From: Micromonospora sp. MW-13
Lineage (GTDB): Bacteria > Actinomycetota > Actinomycetes > Mycobacteriales > Micromonosporaceae
DNA: 64,000 bases
Direction of reading: 5' to 3'
NCBI RefSeq assembly: GCF_003434305.1
Contig: NZ_QKKX01000005.1
Span: 124,001 to 188,000 of the forward strand
The first letter of the stretch is position 1. Each line of letters begins with the position of its first letter. Of the stretch, positions 24,539 through 33,155 are shown piece after piece. The translations under genes and the position numbers were made by a program. The notes beneath the pieces are model-generated. The model saw only the letters and a program-made list of their open reading frames with translations. It was not told the origin of the DNA and ran no database searches.

Positions 24539-24551
24539 GCCGCCCTCGGCC

Positions 24552-25520
24552 TCACAGCCGGTCGTCGAGGGTGGCGAGGCCGCCACGGGTGGCCTCGGCC
24601 GGCAGCCGGTCCCGGGCCGCCGCGTCGCCGTACAGGGTCCAACGGAGGAACTCGACGGTGGTGTCCGAGACCACCCGCAGGGCCGCGCCGTCGGTGAGCA
24701 GGGCCCGGCCGTGGTCGCCCTTCGGCAGGCTCAGCATCGCCTTGGGCCAGGGCACCCGGTCGTACGCCGCCCGGCCGGAGGCGTAGCCGACCACCTCGTC
24801 GGCCTCGCCGTGCACGAAGAGTTGCGGCGCGGCGGCCCCGGCGAACGCCGTGCCCACCCCCAGGGCGGTGCCGGCGAAGACCACTCCGGCGTCGAGCCGG
24901 TCGTCCCGCCCGGCGGTGAACAGGCCGATCGTGGTCACCCCGCCGGCCGAGTGCCCCGCCGCGGCCACCCGGTCGGTGGCCAGCCGGCCGCGCAGCGGGT
25001 CGCCCGTCTTCGCGTCGAGGGCGAGCACCCGGGTCAGCGCGTACGACACGTCGGCGGGCTGGTTGAGCACGTCCAGCGGGTTGCCGTCGGCGCCCCGCGC
25101 GGTGTGCGGGAAGGTCGGCGCGGCCACCACCAGGCCGGCCGCCGCCCAGCGGGTGAGCAGGGTCGCGTAGTCGTCCGGCCGGCCGTTCAGGCCGTGGCTG
25201 AACATCACCACGGGGAAGCGGCCGGTCGCCGCCGGCGCGGACTGCTCCGCCGAGCCGCCGGCCGTGCCCCGGGCCGGGTACCAGATCGTCACCGGCAGCG
25301 GCCGGTCGCCGTCCCGGTTGAGTTCCAGCCGACGTACCCCGACCGCGAAGGGCTCGCTCGGCGCGGTGCCGGCCGGTACGCGCGGGGCCGGGGCGGTCGC
25401 CTTCGGCGACTCCGTCGGGGCGGCGGCGCGCCAGGCGGGCCCCGGGTCGCCCGAGCAGCCGGCCACGCCGACGGTGAGCAGGGCGGCGGCCAGCAGGGCA
25501 GCGGTGCGACGACGGGGCAT
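24552..25520 (-). CDS. Secreted lipoprotein alpha/beta hydrolase
   Basis: A 322-residue esterase-like hydrolase of the dienelactone hydrolase/polyester-hydrolase type. A lipoprotein signal peptide ends VAGC with Cys22. The oxyanion region is FSHGLNG, the nucleophile elbow is AAGHSAGGVT, an acid segment VHGEADEVV follows, and the likely His is in KGDHGRA. It is paralogous to the next gene, with the same motifs in the same order and a shared FLRWTLYGD C-terminal block. It probably acts at the outer face of the membrane; the substrate is unknown. Confidence 0.87.
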   Translation of the reverse strand: MPRRRTAALLAAALLTVGVAGCSGDPGPAWRAAAPTESPKATAPAPRVPAGTAPSEPFAVGVRRLELNRDGDRPLPVTIWYPARGTAGGSAEQSAPAATGRFPVVMFSHGLNGRPDDYATLLTRWAAAGLVVAAPTFPHTARGADGNPLDVLNQPADVSYALTRVLALDAKTGDPLRGRLATDRVAAAGHSAGGVTTIGLFTAGRDDRLDAGVVFAGTALGVGTAFAGAAAPQLFVHGEADEVVGYASGRAAYDRVPWPKAMLSLPKGDHGRALLTDGAALRVVSDTTVEFLRWTLYGDAAARDRLPAEATRGGLATLDDRL

Positions 25521-25615
25521 GAATCCGATTGTGCCTCGCGGCGCGGGGCCGCCGGCCAGCATCGCGACGGCAGGCGAACGGCCAATCACCCGGGCAGTGG
25601 GCTCGGCCCCACCGA

Positions 25616-26509
25616 CTAGGGGGTGGGGAGGCGGGAGAGCCAGGTGGTGGTGCCGGGGGAGCGGGCGGCGGTGGGGAGGCGGTGGAGGGCGGCGGGGTCG
25701 CCGTAGAGGGTCCAGCGGAGGAAGTCCGTGGTGGCGGCCAGGACCTGGGGGAAGCCCCGGTGGCCGGGGATCAGGTACGCGCCGTGGCCCTGGCCGGTGA
25801 CGGTGAGGAAGGCGGCCGGGCCGGGCGCGCGGGCGTACGCGGCCCGGCCGACGGTCACCGGCACCACCGGGTCGGCGCCGCCGTGCACGAACAGCACCGG
25901 CGCGGCGGGGCCGGCGAACGCGCCGGCCAGGCCACCCCCGGCGATCACGACACCGGCCCGCAGCCGGGAGGAGTGCCCGGAGGTGAGCATCCCGGCGGTG
26001 GTGAACCCGCCCGCCGAGTGCCCGGCCGCGGCGAACCGGGCGACGTCCAGGTGTCCGGCGAGCGGGTCGCCCCGACGGGCGTCGAGGTGGACCAGGTGCC
26101 GGATCAGCCGCCAGCCGTCGGCCGGCTGGTTGCGTACGTCCGCCCGGGTGAACCGGACCGCCCCGCGCCGGGTGTGCGGGTACGCCGGGGCGGCCACCAC
26201 GAACCCGGCGGCGGCCCACCGGGTGGTCAGCGGGGCGTGCAGTTCGGGGAGGCTGTGCAGCCCGTGGCTGAACACGACGACCGGGAACCGGCCCCGGGCG
26301 ACCCCGCCGGGGCCGGCCGGATACCAGACGGTCACCGGCAGCGGGCGCGCGCCCGCCGGGTCGAGCGTGAACGTCCGCACCCCGACCGGGTACGCCCCGG
26401 CGGGCGCGGACCGGGCGGGCGGCTCCCCGCCGGGGGCGGCGGCGGTGGCCGGGCCGCAGCCGGCCAGCAGCGCCGTCATCAGCACGGCGACCAGCCGTCG
26501 TACCCCCAC
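25616..26509 (-). CDS. Second lipoprotein alpha/beta hydrolase, paralogue of the neighbour
   Basis: A 297-residue protein whose signal peptide ends LAGC with Cys18. It has FSHGLHS, AAGHSAGGFT, VHGGADPVV and a His in TGQGHGAYL, matching the neighbouring hydrolase throughout. The linker after the lipid anchor is shorter. TAGCGT (complement of 26516-26521) stands six bases before the GTG, so transcription is probably leaderless and separate from its neighbour, which has about 95 bases of upstream spacing. Tandem duplication with divergence is the simplest history. Confidence 0.87.
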   Translation of the reverse strand: MGVRRLVAVLMTALLAGCGPATAAAPGGEPPARSAPAGAYPVGVRTFTLDPAGARPLPVTVWYPAGPGGVARGRFPVVVFSHGLHSLPELHAPLTTRWAAAGFVVAAPAYPHTRRGAVRFTRADVRNQPADGWRLIRHLVHLDARRGDPLAGHLDVARFAAAGHSAGGFTTAGMLTSGHSSRLRAGVVIAGGGLAGAFAGPAAPVLFVHGGADPVVPVTVGRAAYARAPGPAAFLTVTGQGHGAYLIPGHRGFPQVLAATTDFLRWTLYGDPAALHRLPTAARSPGTTTWLSRLPTP

Positions 26510-26666
26510 GCCCCTACGCTAGGCGGCCCGGGGCCCGGGGCGGCCCCGCCGTCCGGACCGGTCGGCGAAGCCACCCGTTGGGGGCGGCTCCCCCCAACGG
26601 GCGGTCCTGCGGCGTTTCGCCCGCGTGGGACGCTTCGGCCGGGCCGCCTTGGCTATGGTCTGGCCC

Positions 26667-26843
26667 ATGTCTGACAAGTATGTGGACCCGAGCGGCAACA
26701 CAGAGCAGTTCCGGGCGTTCGCCCACGCGCCGGAGGCCGGGGGGCCGACCGCCCCGGACGCGTCCCGGACGCCCCTGGTCGCCGGCGTTGCGGTCGCCGT
26801 GGTGGTGCTGGTGGCCGTGGTCGCCTGGCTGGCCCTGGCCTGA
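26667..26843 (+). CDS. 58-residue single-span membrane protein
   Basis: The N-terminal 35 residues are polar and rich in Pro/Ala/Gly, and residues about 37-57 form one Val/Ala/Leu transmembrane helix ending at the C terminus, a tail-anchored arrangement. TATGGT (26654-26659) lies seven bases before the ATG and there is no Shine-Dalgarno, so it appears leaderless. Codon bias is typical of a real gene. I do not recognise a family. Confidence 0.7.
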   Translation: MSDKYVDPSGNTEQFRAFAHAPEAGGPTAPDASRTPLVAGVAVAVVVLVAVVAWLALA

Positions 26844-26845
26844 CC

Positions 26846-26897
26846 GGCCGCACCGAACCGGCCGAGCCGCACCAGGCCGGCCGCACCGAACCGGCCG
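26846..26897. repeat. 19-bp direct repeat pair downstream of the small membrane protein
   Basis: Identical 19-base copies lie at 26846-26864 and 26879-26897. Each contains its own GGCCG...CGGCC symmetry. They may act as part of a terminator between this gene and convergent ackA. Confidence 0.7.
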
Positions 26898-26951
26898 TAG
26901 TGGGCCGGGGTCGGCGGAGGCGCTGGTGGGCTCAGCGGGCCGGGGGCGGGG

Positions 26952-28070
26952 TCAGCGGGTCGCCCCGGCCACCGCGCGGGTCTCCCGGGCGATCTCGCGC
27001 TCCTCGTCGGTGCCGACCACGCAGACGGTGACCTCCGCGCCGTCCGGGGAGATCACCCGGTCGCCCCTGCCGGCGTTGCGCCCCGGGTCGACGGCGATGC
27101 CCAGCCGCTCCAGGCCGGCCAGCGCGGCGGTCCGCACCGCGGCGGCGTGCTCGCCCACCCCGGCGGTGAAGGTGACCGCGTCCACCCGCCCGAGCAGGGC
27201 GTAGTACGCCCCGACGTACCCGGTGATCCGACGCGTGTAGACGGCGAAGGCGAGGGTGGCGGCCGGATCCCCGGCGTCGCGGCGGGCCAGCACCTCGCGC
27301 ATGTCGTTGACCCCGGCCAGGCCGAGCAGGCCGCTGCGGTGGTTGAGCAGGTCGTCGATCTCGTCCACGCCCAGGCCGCCCTCGCGGCGCAGGTGGAAGA
27401 TGATGGTCGGGTCGAGGTCGCCGCTGCGGGTGCCCATCACCAGGCCCTCCAGCGGGGACATCCCCATCGAGGTGGCCACGCTACGTCCGCCGGCCACGGC
27501 GCACGCGCTGGCCCCGTTGCCCAGGTGCAGGGTGATCGTGTTCAGCTCCTCGTACGGCCGGCCCAGCAGCTCGGCGGTGCGCCGCGAGACGTACGCGTGC
27601 GAGGTGCCGTGGAAGCCGTACCGGCGGATGTCGTACCGCGCGGCGGTGTCCCGGTCGATCGCGTACGTCGCGGCGGCCTCGGGCAGGGTGTGGTGGAACG
27701 CGGTGTCGAAGACGGCCACCTGCGGCACGCCCGGCAGCGCCTCGCGGGCGACCCGGATGCCGGCCAGGTTCGCCGGGTTGTGTAGCGGCGCGAGCGGGAC
27801 GAGGCCCTCGATCGCCGCGAACACCGCGTCGTCGACCAGCACCGGCTCGGCGAAGCGCCGCCCGCCGTGCACCACCCGGTGCCCGACGGCGGTGAGCCCG
27901 GCCAGGTCGAGCCGGCCGAGGATCTCCCGGACCGCCGTCTCGTGGTCGGCCGGGCCGCCCCCCGGCTCGCCGATCCGCTCCACCGTCCCGGAGTCGCGGA
28001 CCTCGTCGCCGTCGTACAGCCGGTACTTGACCGACGACGAACCGCAGTTGAGGACGAGCACCCGACTCAT
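26952..28070 (-). CDS. ackA: Acetate kinase
   Basis: AckA interconverts acetyl phosphate and ADP with acetate and ATP. All family blocks are present in the 372-residue protein: VLNCGSSSVKYRLYD at the N terminus, GHRVVHGG, RRYGFHGTSHAYVS with the catalytic residues, HLGNGASACAV and FTAGVGEH. Its ATG overlaps the pta stop codon (ATGA), so the genes are translationally coupled. Together they form the reversible acetate pathway. Confidence 0.97.
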   Translation of the reverse strand: MSRVLVLNCGSSSVKYRLYDGDEVRDSGTVERIGEPGGGPADHETAVREILGRLDLAGLTAVGHRVVHGGRRFAEPVLVDDAVFAAIEGLVPLAPLHNPANLAGIRVAREALPGVPQVAVFDTAFHHTLPEAAATYAIDRDTAARYDIRRYGFHGTSHAYVSRRTAELLGRPYEELNTITLHLGNGASACAVAGGRSVATSMGMSPLEGLVMGTRSGDLDPTIIFHLRREGGLGVDEIDDLLNHRSGLLGLAGVNDMREVLARRDAGDPAATLAFAVYTRRITGYVGAYYALLGRVDAVTFTAGVGEHAAAVRTAALAGLERLGIAVDPGRNAGRGDRVISPDGAEVTVCVVGTDEEREIARETRAVAGATR

Positions 28071-30136
28071 GACGACTCCCCGGCGGCGGCCTGGATGGCG
28101 GTGATCGCGACGGTGTTGACGATGTCCGGGACGGTGGCGCCCCGGGACAGGTCGTTGACCGGCCGGCGCAGGCCCTGCATCACCGGCCCGACGGCCACCG
28201 CCCCGGCCGAGCGCTGCACCGCCTTGTACGTGTTGTTGCCCGTGTTCAGGTCCGGGAAGATGAACACCGTGGCCCGCCCGGCGACCGCGCTGTCGGGCAG
28301 CTTGGTGGCCGCGACCTTCGGGTCGATCGCCGCGTCGTACTGGATCGGGCCCTCCACCAGCAGTTCCGGGCGGCGCTCGCGGACCAGCCGGGTGGCCGCC
28401 GCGACCTTCTCCACGTCCGCCCCCGCCCCGGAGTCCCCGGTCGAGTACGACAGCATCGCCACCCGGGGTTCGATGCCGAACCGGGCGGCGGTGTCGGCCG
28501 AGGAGATGGCGATGTCGGCGAGCTGGGCGGCGTCCGGGTCGGGGTTGACCGCGCAGTCGCCGTACACCAGCACCCGGTCGGCGAGCAGCATGAAGAAGAC
28601 GCTGGACGCCACCGAGACCCCGGGCACCGTGCGGATGATCTCGAAGGCGGGGCGGATGGTGGCGGCGGTGGTGTGGGTGGCCCCGGACACCATCCCGTCG
28701 GCGTGCCCGGTGTGCACCATCATCGTGCCGAAGTAGTTCGGGTGGGCGACCACGTCGTACGCCAGGTCGAGCGTGACGCCCCGGTGGGCGCGCAGCTTCG
28801 CGTACGCCGTGGCGAACTCGTCGCGCCACTCGCTGGTCGCCGGGTCGACCACGGCCGCGCCGGTGATGTCGATGCCCAGCTCCCGGGTGCGCCGGGCGAC
28901 GTCGTCGGTGCGGCCGAGCAGGGTCAGGTCGGCCACACCCCGGCGCAGCAGGATCTCCGCCGCGCGCAGGATCCGCTCCTCCGCCCCCTCCGGCAGCACC
29001 AGGCGGCGGCGGGTGGCCCGGGCCCGGTCGATCAGGTCGTACTCGAACATCAGCGGGGTGACCCGCTCGGACCGGCTGACCCGCAGCCGGCGGGCCAGGT
29101 CGTCGGTGTCCACGCAGGCCTCGAACGCGCCGAGCGCCGCCTCCACCTTGCGCGGGTTCGCGACGCTGGGCCGGCCCTCGATCCGGCTGGACGCCTCGAC
29201 CGTGTCGTAGCTGTCGCTGGGCACCGACAGCACCGCCAGGCCGGTGTTCAGCCCCTCGACCAGCCGCATCGCCCGGGGGTCGGGCCGCTCGCCGAGGGTG
29301 AGCACCAGCCCGGCCACGGAGACCTGGCCGGCCACGTGCGCGGCGCTCGCCGCCACCAGCAGGTCCGCCCGGTCGCCCGGGGTGATCACCAGCGCGCCCT
29401 CGGTCAGGTGGTCCAGCAGCGTCGGCACGTGCGCCGCGCCGACCACGTAGTCGAGCACGTCGCGGGCGAGCGCGGCCTCGTCGCCGGCCAGCAGGGTGGC
29501 GCCGAGCGCCGCCGCCACCTCGGCCACCGTCGGCGCCGACACGGTGGGCACCTCCGGGATGGCGTACGCGGGGACGGGCAGCTCGGGCAGCGTCATCTCC
29601 CCCGGCACCCGGTTGGCGATCACCGCCAGCACCGTCGCGCCCAGGTCCGCCAGGTCGTGGTACGCCCCGCGCGCCGCCGCCGCGATCGCCTCCGGCTCCT
29701 GCCCGAAGCCGTCGACCACCGGCACCACCACGCTGCCGAACTCGGTGGCCAGCCGGGCGTTGAAGGCCAGCTCGCGGGGGCCCGCGCCGTCCCCGCCGTC
29801 GGCGAAGTCGCTGCCCACCACCACCATCGCCGGGCAGCGCCGCTCGACGTCCCGGTACCGCGCGACGAGCCGGGAGATCAGCTCCTCGCGCCGGCCGTCG
29901 GCGACCAGTTCCGTGGCCTGCGGGTAGGTGGCGCCGTGCAGGTCGGCCACCGGCAGGTCGATCCGGTAGCGGTCGGTGAGCAGGGCGAGGATCGGGTCGG
30001 GGCCCTTGCCGGCGACCAGCGGCCGGAACGCGCCGATCCGCTCGACCTGTCGGGAGAGGAGCTCGGCGAGGCCGAGCGCGATGGTCGACTTTCCCCCGCC
30101 GGAACCCACACTGGTCAGATATACGCTCCGGGCCAC
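28067..30136 (-). CDS. pta: Phosphate acetyltransferase, long form
   Basis: The 689-residue enzyme converts acetyl-CoA and phosphate to acetyl phosphate. It is the three-domain form: a P-loop-like BioD domain with GSGGGKSTIALGLAELL near residue 11, a DRTGG-like middle domain (about 215-340) and the C-terminal catalytic domain, which contains GMVSGATHTTAATIRPAF and ends with the NTGNNTYKAVQR block. The GTG start is preceded by TAGCGT (complement of 30143-30148) with six bases between, a leaderless pattern for the whole pta-ackA operon. Confidence 0.96.
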   Translation of the reverse strand: MARSVYLTSVGSGGGKSTIALGLAELLSRQVERIGAFRPLVAGKGPDPILALLTDRYRIDLPVADLHGATYPQATELVADGRREELISRLVARYRDVERRCPAMVVVGSDFADGGDGAGPRELAFNARLATEFGSVVVPVVDGFGQEPEAIAAAARGAYHDLADLGATVLAVIANRVPGEMTLPELPVPAYAIPEVPTVSAPTVAEVAAALGATLLAGDEAALARDVLDYVVGAAHVPTLLDHLTEGALVITPGDRADLLVAASAAHVAGQVSVAGLVLTLGERPDPRAMRLVEGLNTGLAVLSVPSDSYDTVEASSRIEGRPSVANPRKVEAALGAFEACVDTDDLARRLRVSRSERVTPLMFEYDLIDRARATRRRLVLPEGAEERILRAAEILLRRGVADLTLLGRTDDVARRTRELGIDITGAAVVDPATSEWRDEFATAYAKLRAHRGVTLDLAYDVVAHPNYFGTMMVHTGHADGMVSGATHTTAATIRPAFEIIRTVPGVSVASSVFFMLLADRVLVYGDCAVNPDPDAAQLADIAISSADTAARFGIEPRVAMLSYSTGDSGAGADVEKVAAATRLVRERRPELLVEGPIQYDAAIDPKVAATKLPDSAVAGRATVFIFPDLNTGNNTYKAVQRSAGAVAVGPVMQGLRRPVNDLSRGATVPDIVNTVAITAIQAAAGESS

Positions 30137-30259
30137 GCACCCACGCTACAAGATCGCCGCCCGCAGCGCCGCTGGCACCATCCTGACCTGGGGGATCCTC
30201 GTCTCACTCGGGCCGCTGACCAGGGACTTCAGGATCCGTGCCTCCTAGACTCGCCACTC

Positions 30260-30949
30260 GTGACCGATCGCCGGACCACCGTCCCGCCCCCGCCCGAGCA
30301 GCCGACCGTCGGGTGGGCCGTGCCGGACGGTCCGACGGCGGTGCGGCCCGTGATCGACGGTCCGACGGTCGCACTCCCCGTGACGGACGGTCCGACGGTC
30401 GTACTCTGCGTGACGGACCGTCCGACGGTCGTCCTGCCGCCCGTGACCGACGTGCCGACGACCGTCCTGGCCGCGGTTCCCGACCTGCCGCCGGTCTTCG
30501 TCGACCCGAGCGGGCGGCGCGGGACCCGGCTGCGGCGGATCGCGTACGCCGCCGGGCTGGCCGGGCTGGCGTACACCGCGCTGGTCGGGCTGAGCTTCGC
30601 CGGGGGGCCGGTGCGCCCGGAGAACGTGCTGCCCTTCGTCGAGTCGACGCAGCGACCCTGGGAGGCGCCCGCGCCGCCGGACGCCCCGGCCCTCGCCCCG
30701 ACGACCGCGAAACCCGGCACACCGGCTTCCGGACCGACCCGCGCCACGTCGACCCGGCGCGCGCCCGCCACGGCGTCGTCCCGGCCGTCGCCCCCGGCGG
30801 CCGGCACCGGCAGCCCGCGTCCCAGCCGGAGCGCCGCGTCGCCGCCAAGCGCCACCGCGCCTCCGACGACCGTGCGGCCCAGCACCGCGCCGCCCACGAC
30901 CGCCCCGCCCCCGGTCGGCCCGCCGGCCCTCCCGGAACCGGGCGAGTAG
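30260..30949 (+). CDS. Pro/Thr-rich single-span membrane protein with DGPTV repeats
   Basis: A 229-residue protein. Residues about 20-60 are four 10-residue repeats of the form V-x-D-G-P-T-V-V-L-x. A transmembrane helix follows at about 97-115 (AYAAGLAGLAYTALVGLSFA), and the C-terminal 110 residues are a low-complexity Pro/Thr/Ser/Ala extension, likely outside the membrane. It ends one base before the deacetylase-glycosyltransferase gene, so the two are an operon. TAGACT lies eight bases before the GTG. It may scaffold or anchor the polysaccharide enzyme; no family is recognised. Confidence 0.75.
   Translation: MTDRRTTVPPPPEQPTVGWAVPDGPTAVRPVIDGPTVALPVTDGPTVVLCVTDRPTVVLPPVTDVPTTVLAAVPDLPPVFVDPSGRRGTRLRRIAYAAGLAGLAYTALVGLSFAGGPVRPENVLPFVESTQRPWEAPAPPDAPALAPTTAKPGTPASGPTRATSTRRAPATASSRPSPPAAGTGSPRPSRSAASPPSATAPPTTVRPSTAPPTTAPPPVGPPALPEPGE
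30320..30439 (+). repeat. Four 30-bp in-frame tandem repeats
   Basis: Units at 30320, 30350, 30380 and 30410 share a gacGGtCCGACGGtcg core and encode ten residues each. A fifth, degenerate unit follows after a three-base insertion. They form the N-terminal cytoplasmic segment of the membrane protein. Confidence 0.85.
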
Positions 30950-30950
30950 C

Positions 30951-33152
30951 GTGCGGACAGCCGCCAATCCGTTCACCGGTCGGCCCCCGCCGCCCGCCCG
31001 CCGCAGCCGGCGGGCCCGCCGGACCGCGCCGCCGCCGAGCTGGGCCCTGCTGGGCGTCGTGCTCGTCGTCCTGGCCGGCGTGCTCTTCGTCGGGGCGTAC
31101 GCGAACGCCGCCTTCGTCCCCGACCGCGCGCAGCACGACGACGGCCAGGACCGGGTGCCCACCGAGGTGGTCGACGGCGGCCCGATCATCAACGCCGCCG
31201 GCGGCCAGCACCGCTCCTACCGGCTGCCCCCGCGCACCGTCGCGCTCACCTTCGACGACGGTCCCGACCCGACGTGGACCCGCGAGGTGCTGCGGGTCCT
31301 CGACGCCCACCAGGTGAAGGGCACCTTCTTCGTGGTCGGGTCGCAGGCCGCCCGGCACCCCGGGCTGGTCCGGGAGCTGGTCGCCGGAGGGCACGAGGTC
31401 GGCGTGCACACCTTCACCCACCCCGACCTGACCACGCTGCCCGGCTGGCGGCGCCGCCTGGAGTACGCCCAGACCCAGCTCGTGCTCGCCGGCGCGGCCG
31501 GGGTCCGGTCCTCGCTGATCCGGTTCCCGTACTCCTCGCACGCCGACGCGATCGACGACCGGGACTGGCCACTGGTCACCGAGGCCGGCGAGCTGGGCTA
31601 CCTCACCGTGCTCAACGACACCGACAGCCGGGACTGGGCGCTGCCCGGGGTGGACGTCACGGTCGCCAACGCCACGCCGACCGGTTACTCGGGCGCGATC
31701 AGCCTGTGGCACGACGCCGGCGGGGACCGGGCCCAGACCGTCGCCGCCCTGGACCGCTTCATCCCGCTGATGAAGGAACGCGGCTACCGGTTCACCACCG
31801 CGACCGAGGGGCTGAACCTGGCGCTGGCCGTGGCCGGGGTCGACCACCAGGTGACCGGGAACCCGGCCGCGTCCGGGGCGGACCGGTGGCGGGGCCGGAT
31901 GCTGGTCTGGGCGGTGCGGGGTGCCGACCGCACGCTCACCGTCTTCGGCGTGCTCTTCGTGCTCGTCGGCGTGCTCACCGTCGGCCGCACCGTCCTGCTG
32001 TTCCTGCTCGCCGGGCGGCACGCCCGGCGCCGCCGGGCCCGGGACTGGGCCTGGGGGCCGCCGGTGACCGAGCCGGTGTCGGTGATCGTCCCCGCGTACA
32101 ACGAGAAGGAGGGGATCGCCGCGGCGGTCCGGTCGCTGGCCACCGGCGACCACCCCGGGGGGATCGAGGTCGTCGTGGTCGACGACGGTTCGACGGACGG
32201 GACCGCCGACATCGCCGAGGGGCTCGGCCTGCCGAACGTCCGGGTCGTCCGCAAGCCGAACGGCGGCAAGCCGAGCGCGCTCAACACCGGCGTGGCGCTG
32301 GCCCGCCACGAGCTGCTGGTGCTGGTCGACGGCGACACCGTCTTCGAGCCGGACGCCGTGCGCCGGCTGGTCCAGCCGTTCGCCGACCCGCAGGTGGGCG
32401 CGGTCGCCGGCAACGTCAAGGTGGGCAACCGGGACAGCCTGATCGCCAAGTGGCAGCACATCGAGTACGTCATCGGGTTCAACCTCGACCGCCGCCTCTA
32501 CGAGACCCTGCGGTGCATGTCGACCGTGCCCGGCGCGATCGGCGGCTTCCGCCGGCAGGCCCTCGGGTACGCGGGCGGGCTGACCGACGACACCCTGGCC
32601 GAGGACACCGACATCACCATGGCCCTGGGCCGGGCCGGCTGGAAGGTGGTGTACGAGGAGACGGCCCGGGCGTGGACCGAGGCGCCGGCGACGATGGGAC
32701 AGTTGTGGAAGCAGCGCTACCGGTGGAGCTACGGCACCATGCAGGCGATGTGGAAGCACCGCCGCTCGCTGCTCGACCACGGCGCGTCCGGCCGGTTCAG
32801 CCGCCGCTGCCTGCTGTTCCTGAGCCTGTTCGGGGTGCTGCTGCCGCTACTGGCGCCGATGATCGACCTGCTCGCCCTGTACGGCCTGTTCTTCCTCGAC
32901 CGGACCGCGACGGTGGTGGCCTGGCTGGCCATGCTGGCGGTGCAGTTCCTCACCGCGGTGGTGGCGTTCCGGCTGGACCGGGAGAGGCTGGGCGTGCTCT
33001 GGGTGCTGCCGTTGCAGCAGTTCGTCTACCGGCAGTTGATGTACCTGGTGATGATCCAGTCGGTGGTCACCGCGCTGACCGGCGGCCGGCTGGGCTGGCA
33101 GAAGCTGCGCCGCACCGGCCTGCGCCCGACCGCCCGCGCCGGCACCGGCTGA
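30951..33152 (+). CDS. Polysaccharide deacetylase fused to a GT2 glycosyltransferase
   Basis: This 733-residue membrane enzyme joins two activities of exopolysaccharide synthesis. After one N-terminal span (about 30-52) comes a NodB deacetylase domain with TFDDGPDP and HTFTHPD (metal ligands Asp, His, His) and RFPYSS. A second span at about 325-350 leads to a processive GT2 domain with VIVPAYNEKEG, VVDDGST, DGDT, TLAEDTD and QRYRW. Several C-terminal helices form the likely export channel. The layout resembles PgaB/PgaC functions in one chain, so a partially de-N-acetylated glucosamine polymer is a reasonable guess. The GTG start is one base after the upstream stop. Confidence 0.92.
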   Translation: MRTAANPFTGRPPPPARRSRRARRTAPPPSWALLGVVLVVLAGVLFVGAYANAAFVPDRAQHDDGQDRVPTEVVDGGPIINAAGGQHRSYRLPPRTVALTFDDGPDPTWTREVLRVLDAHQVKGTFFVVGSQAARHPGLVRELVAGGHEVGVHTFTHPDLTTLPGWRRRLEYAQTQLVLAGAAGVRSSLIRFPYSSHADAIDDRDWPLVTEAGELGYLTVLNDTDSRDWALPGVDVTVANATPTGYSGAISLWHDAGGDRAQTVAALDRFIPLMKERGYRFTTATEGLNLALAVAGVDHQVTGNPAASGADRWRGRMLVWAVRGADRTLTVFGVLFVLVGVLTVGRTVLLFLLAGRHARRRRARDWAWGPPVTEPVSVIVPAYNEKEGIAAAVRSLATGDHPGGIEVVVVDDGSTDGTADIAEGLGLPNVRVVRKPNGGKPSALNTGVALARHELLVLVDGDTVFEPDAVRRLVQPFADPQVGAVAGNVKVGNRDSLIAKWQHIEYVIGFNLDRRLYETLRCMSTVPGAIGGFRRQALGYAGGLTDDTLAEDTDITMALGRAGWKVVYEETARAWTEAPATMGQLWKQRYRWSYGTMQAMWKHRRSLLDHGASGRFSRRCLLFLSLFGVLLPLLAPMIDLLALYGLFFLDRTATVVAWLAMLAVQFLTAVVAFRLDRERLGVLWVLPLQQFVYRQLMYLVMIQSVVTALTGGRLGWQKLRRTGLRPTARAGTG

Positions 33153-33155
33153 CGG

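Noticed and set aside
28071..30140. Single minus-strand frame in which pta is read out of frame and runs into ackA
   Set aside because: The ackA part is real, but its upstream extension is a shadow of pta; the ATGA overlap gives the true arrangement.
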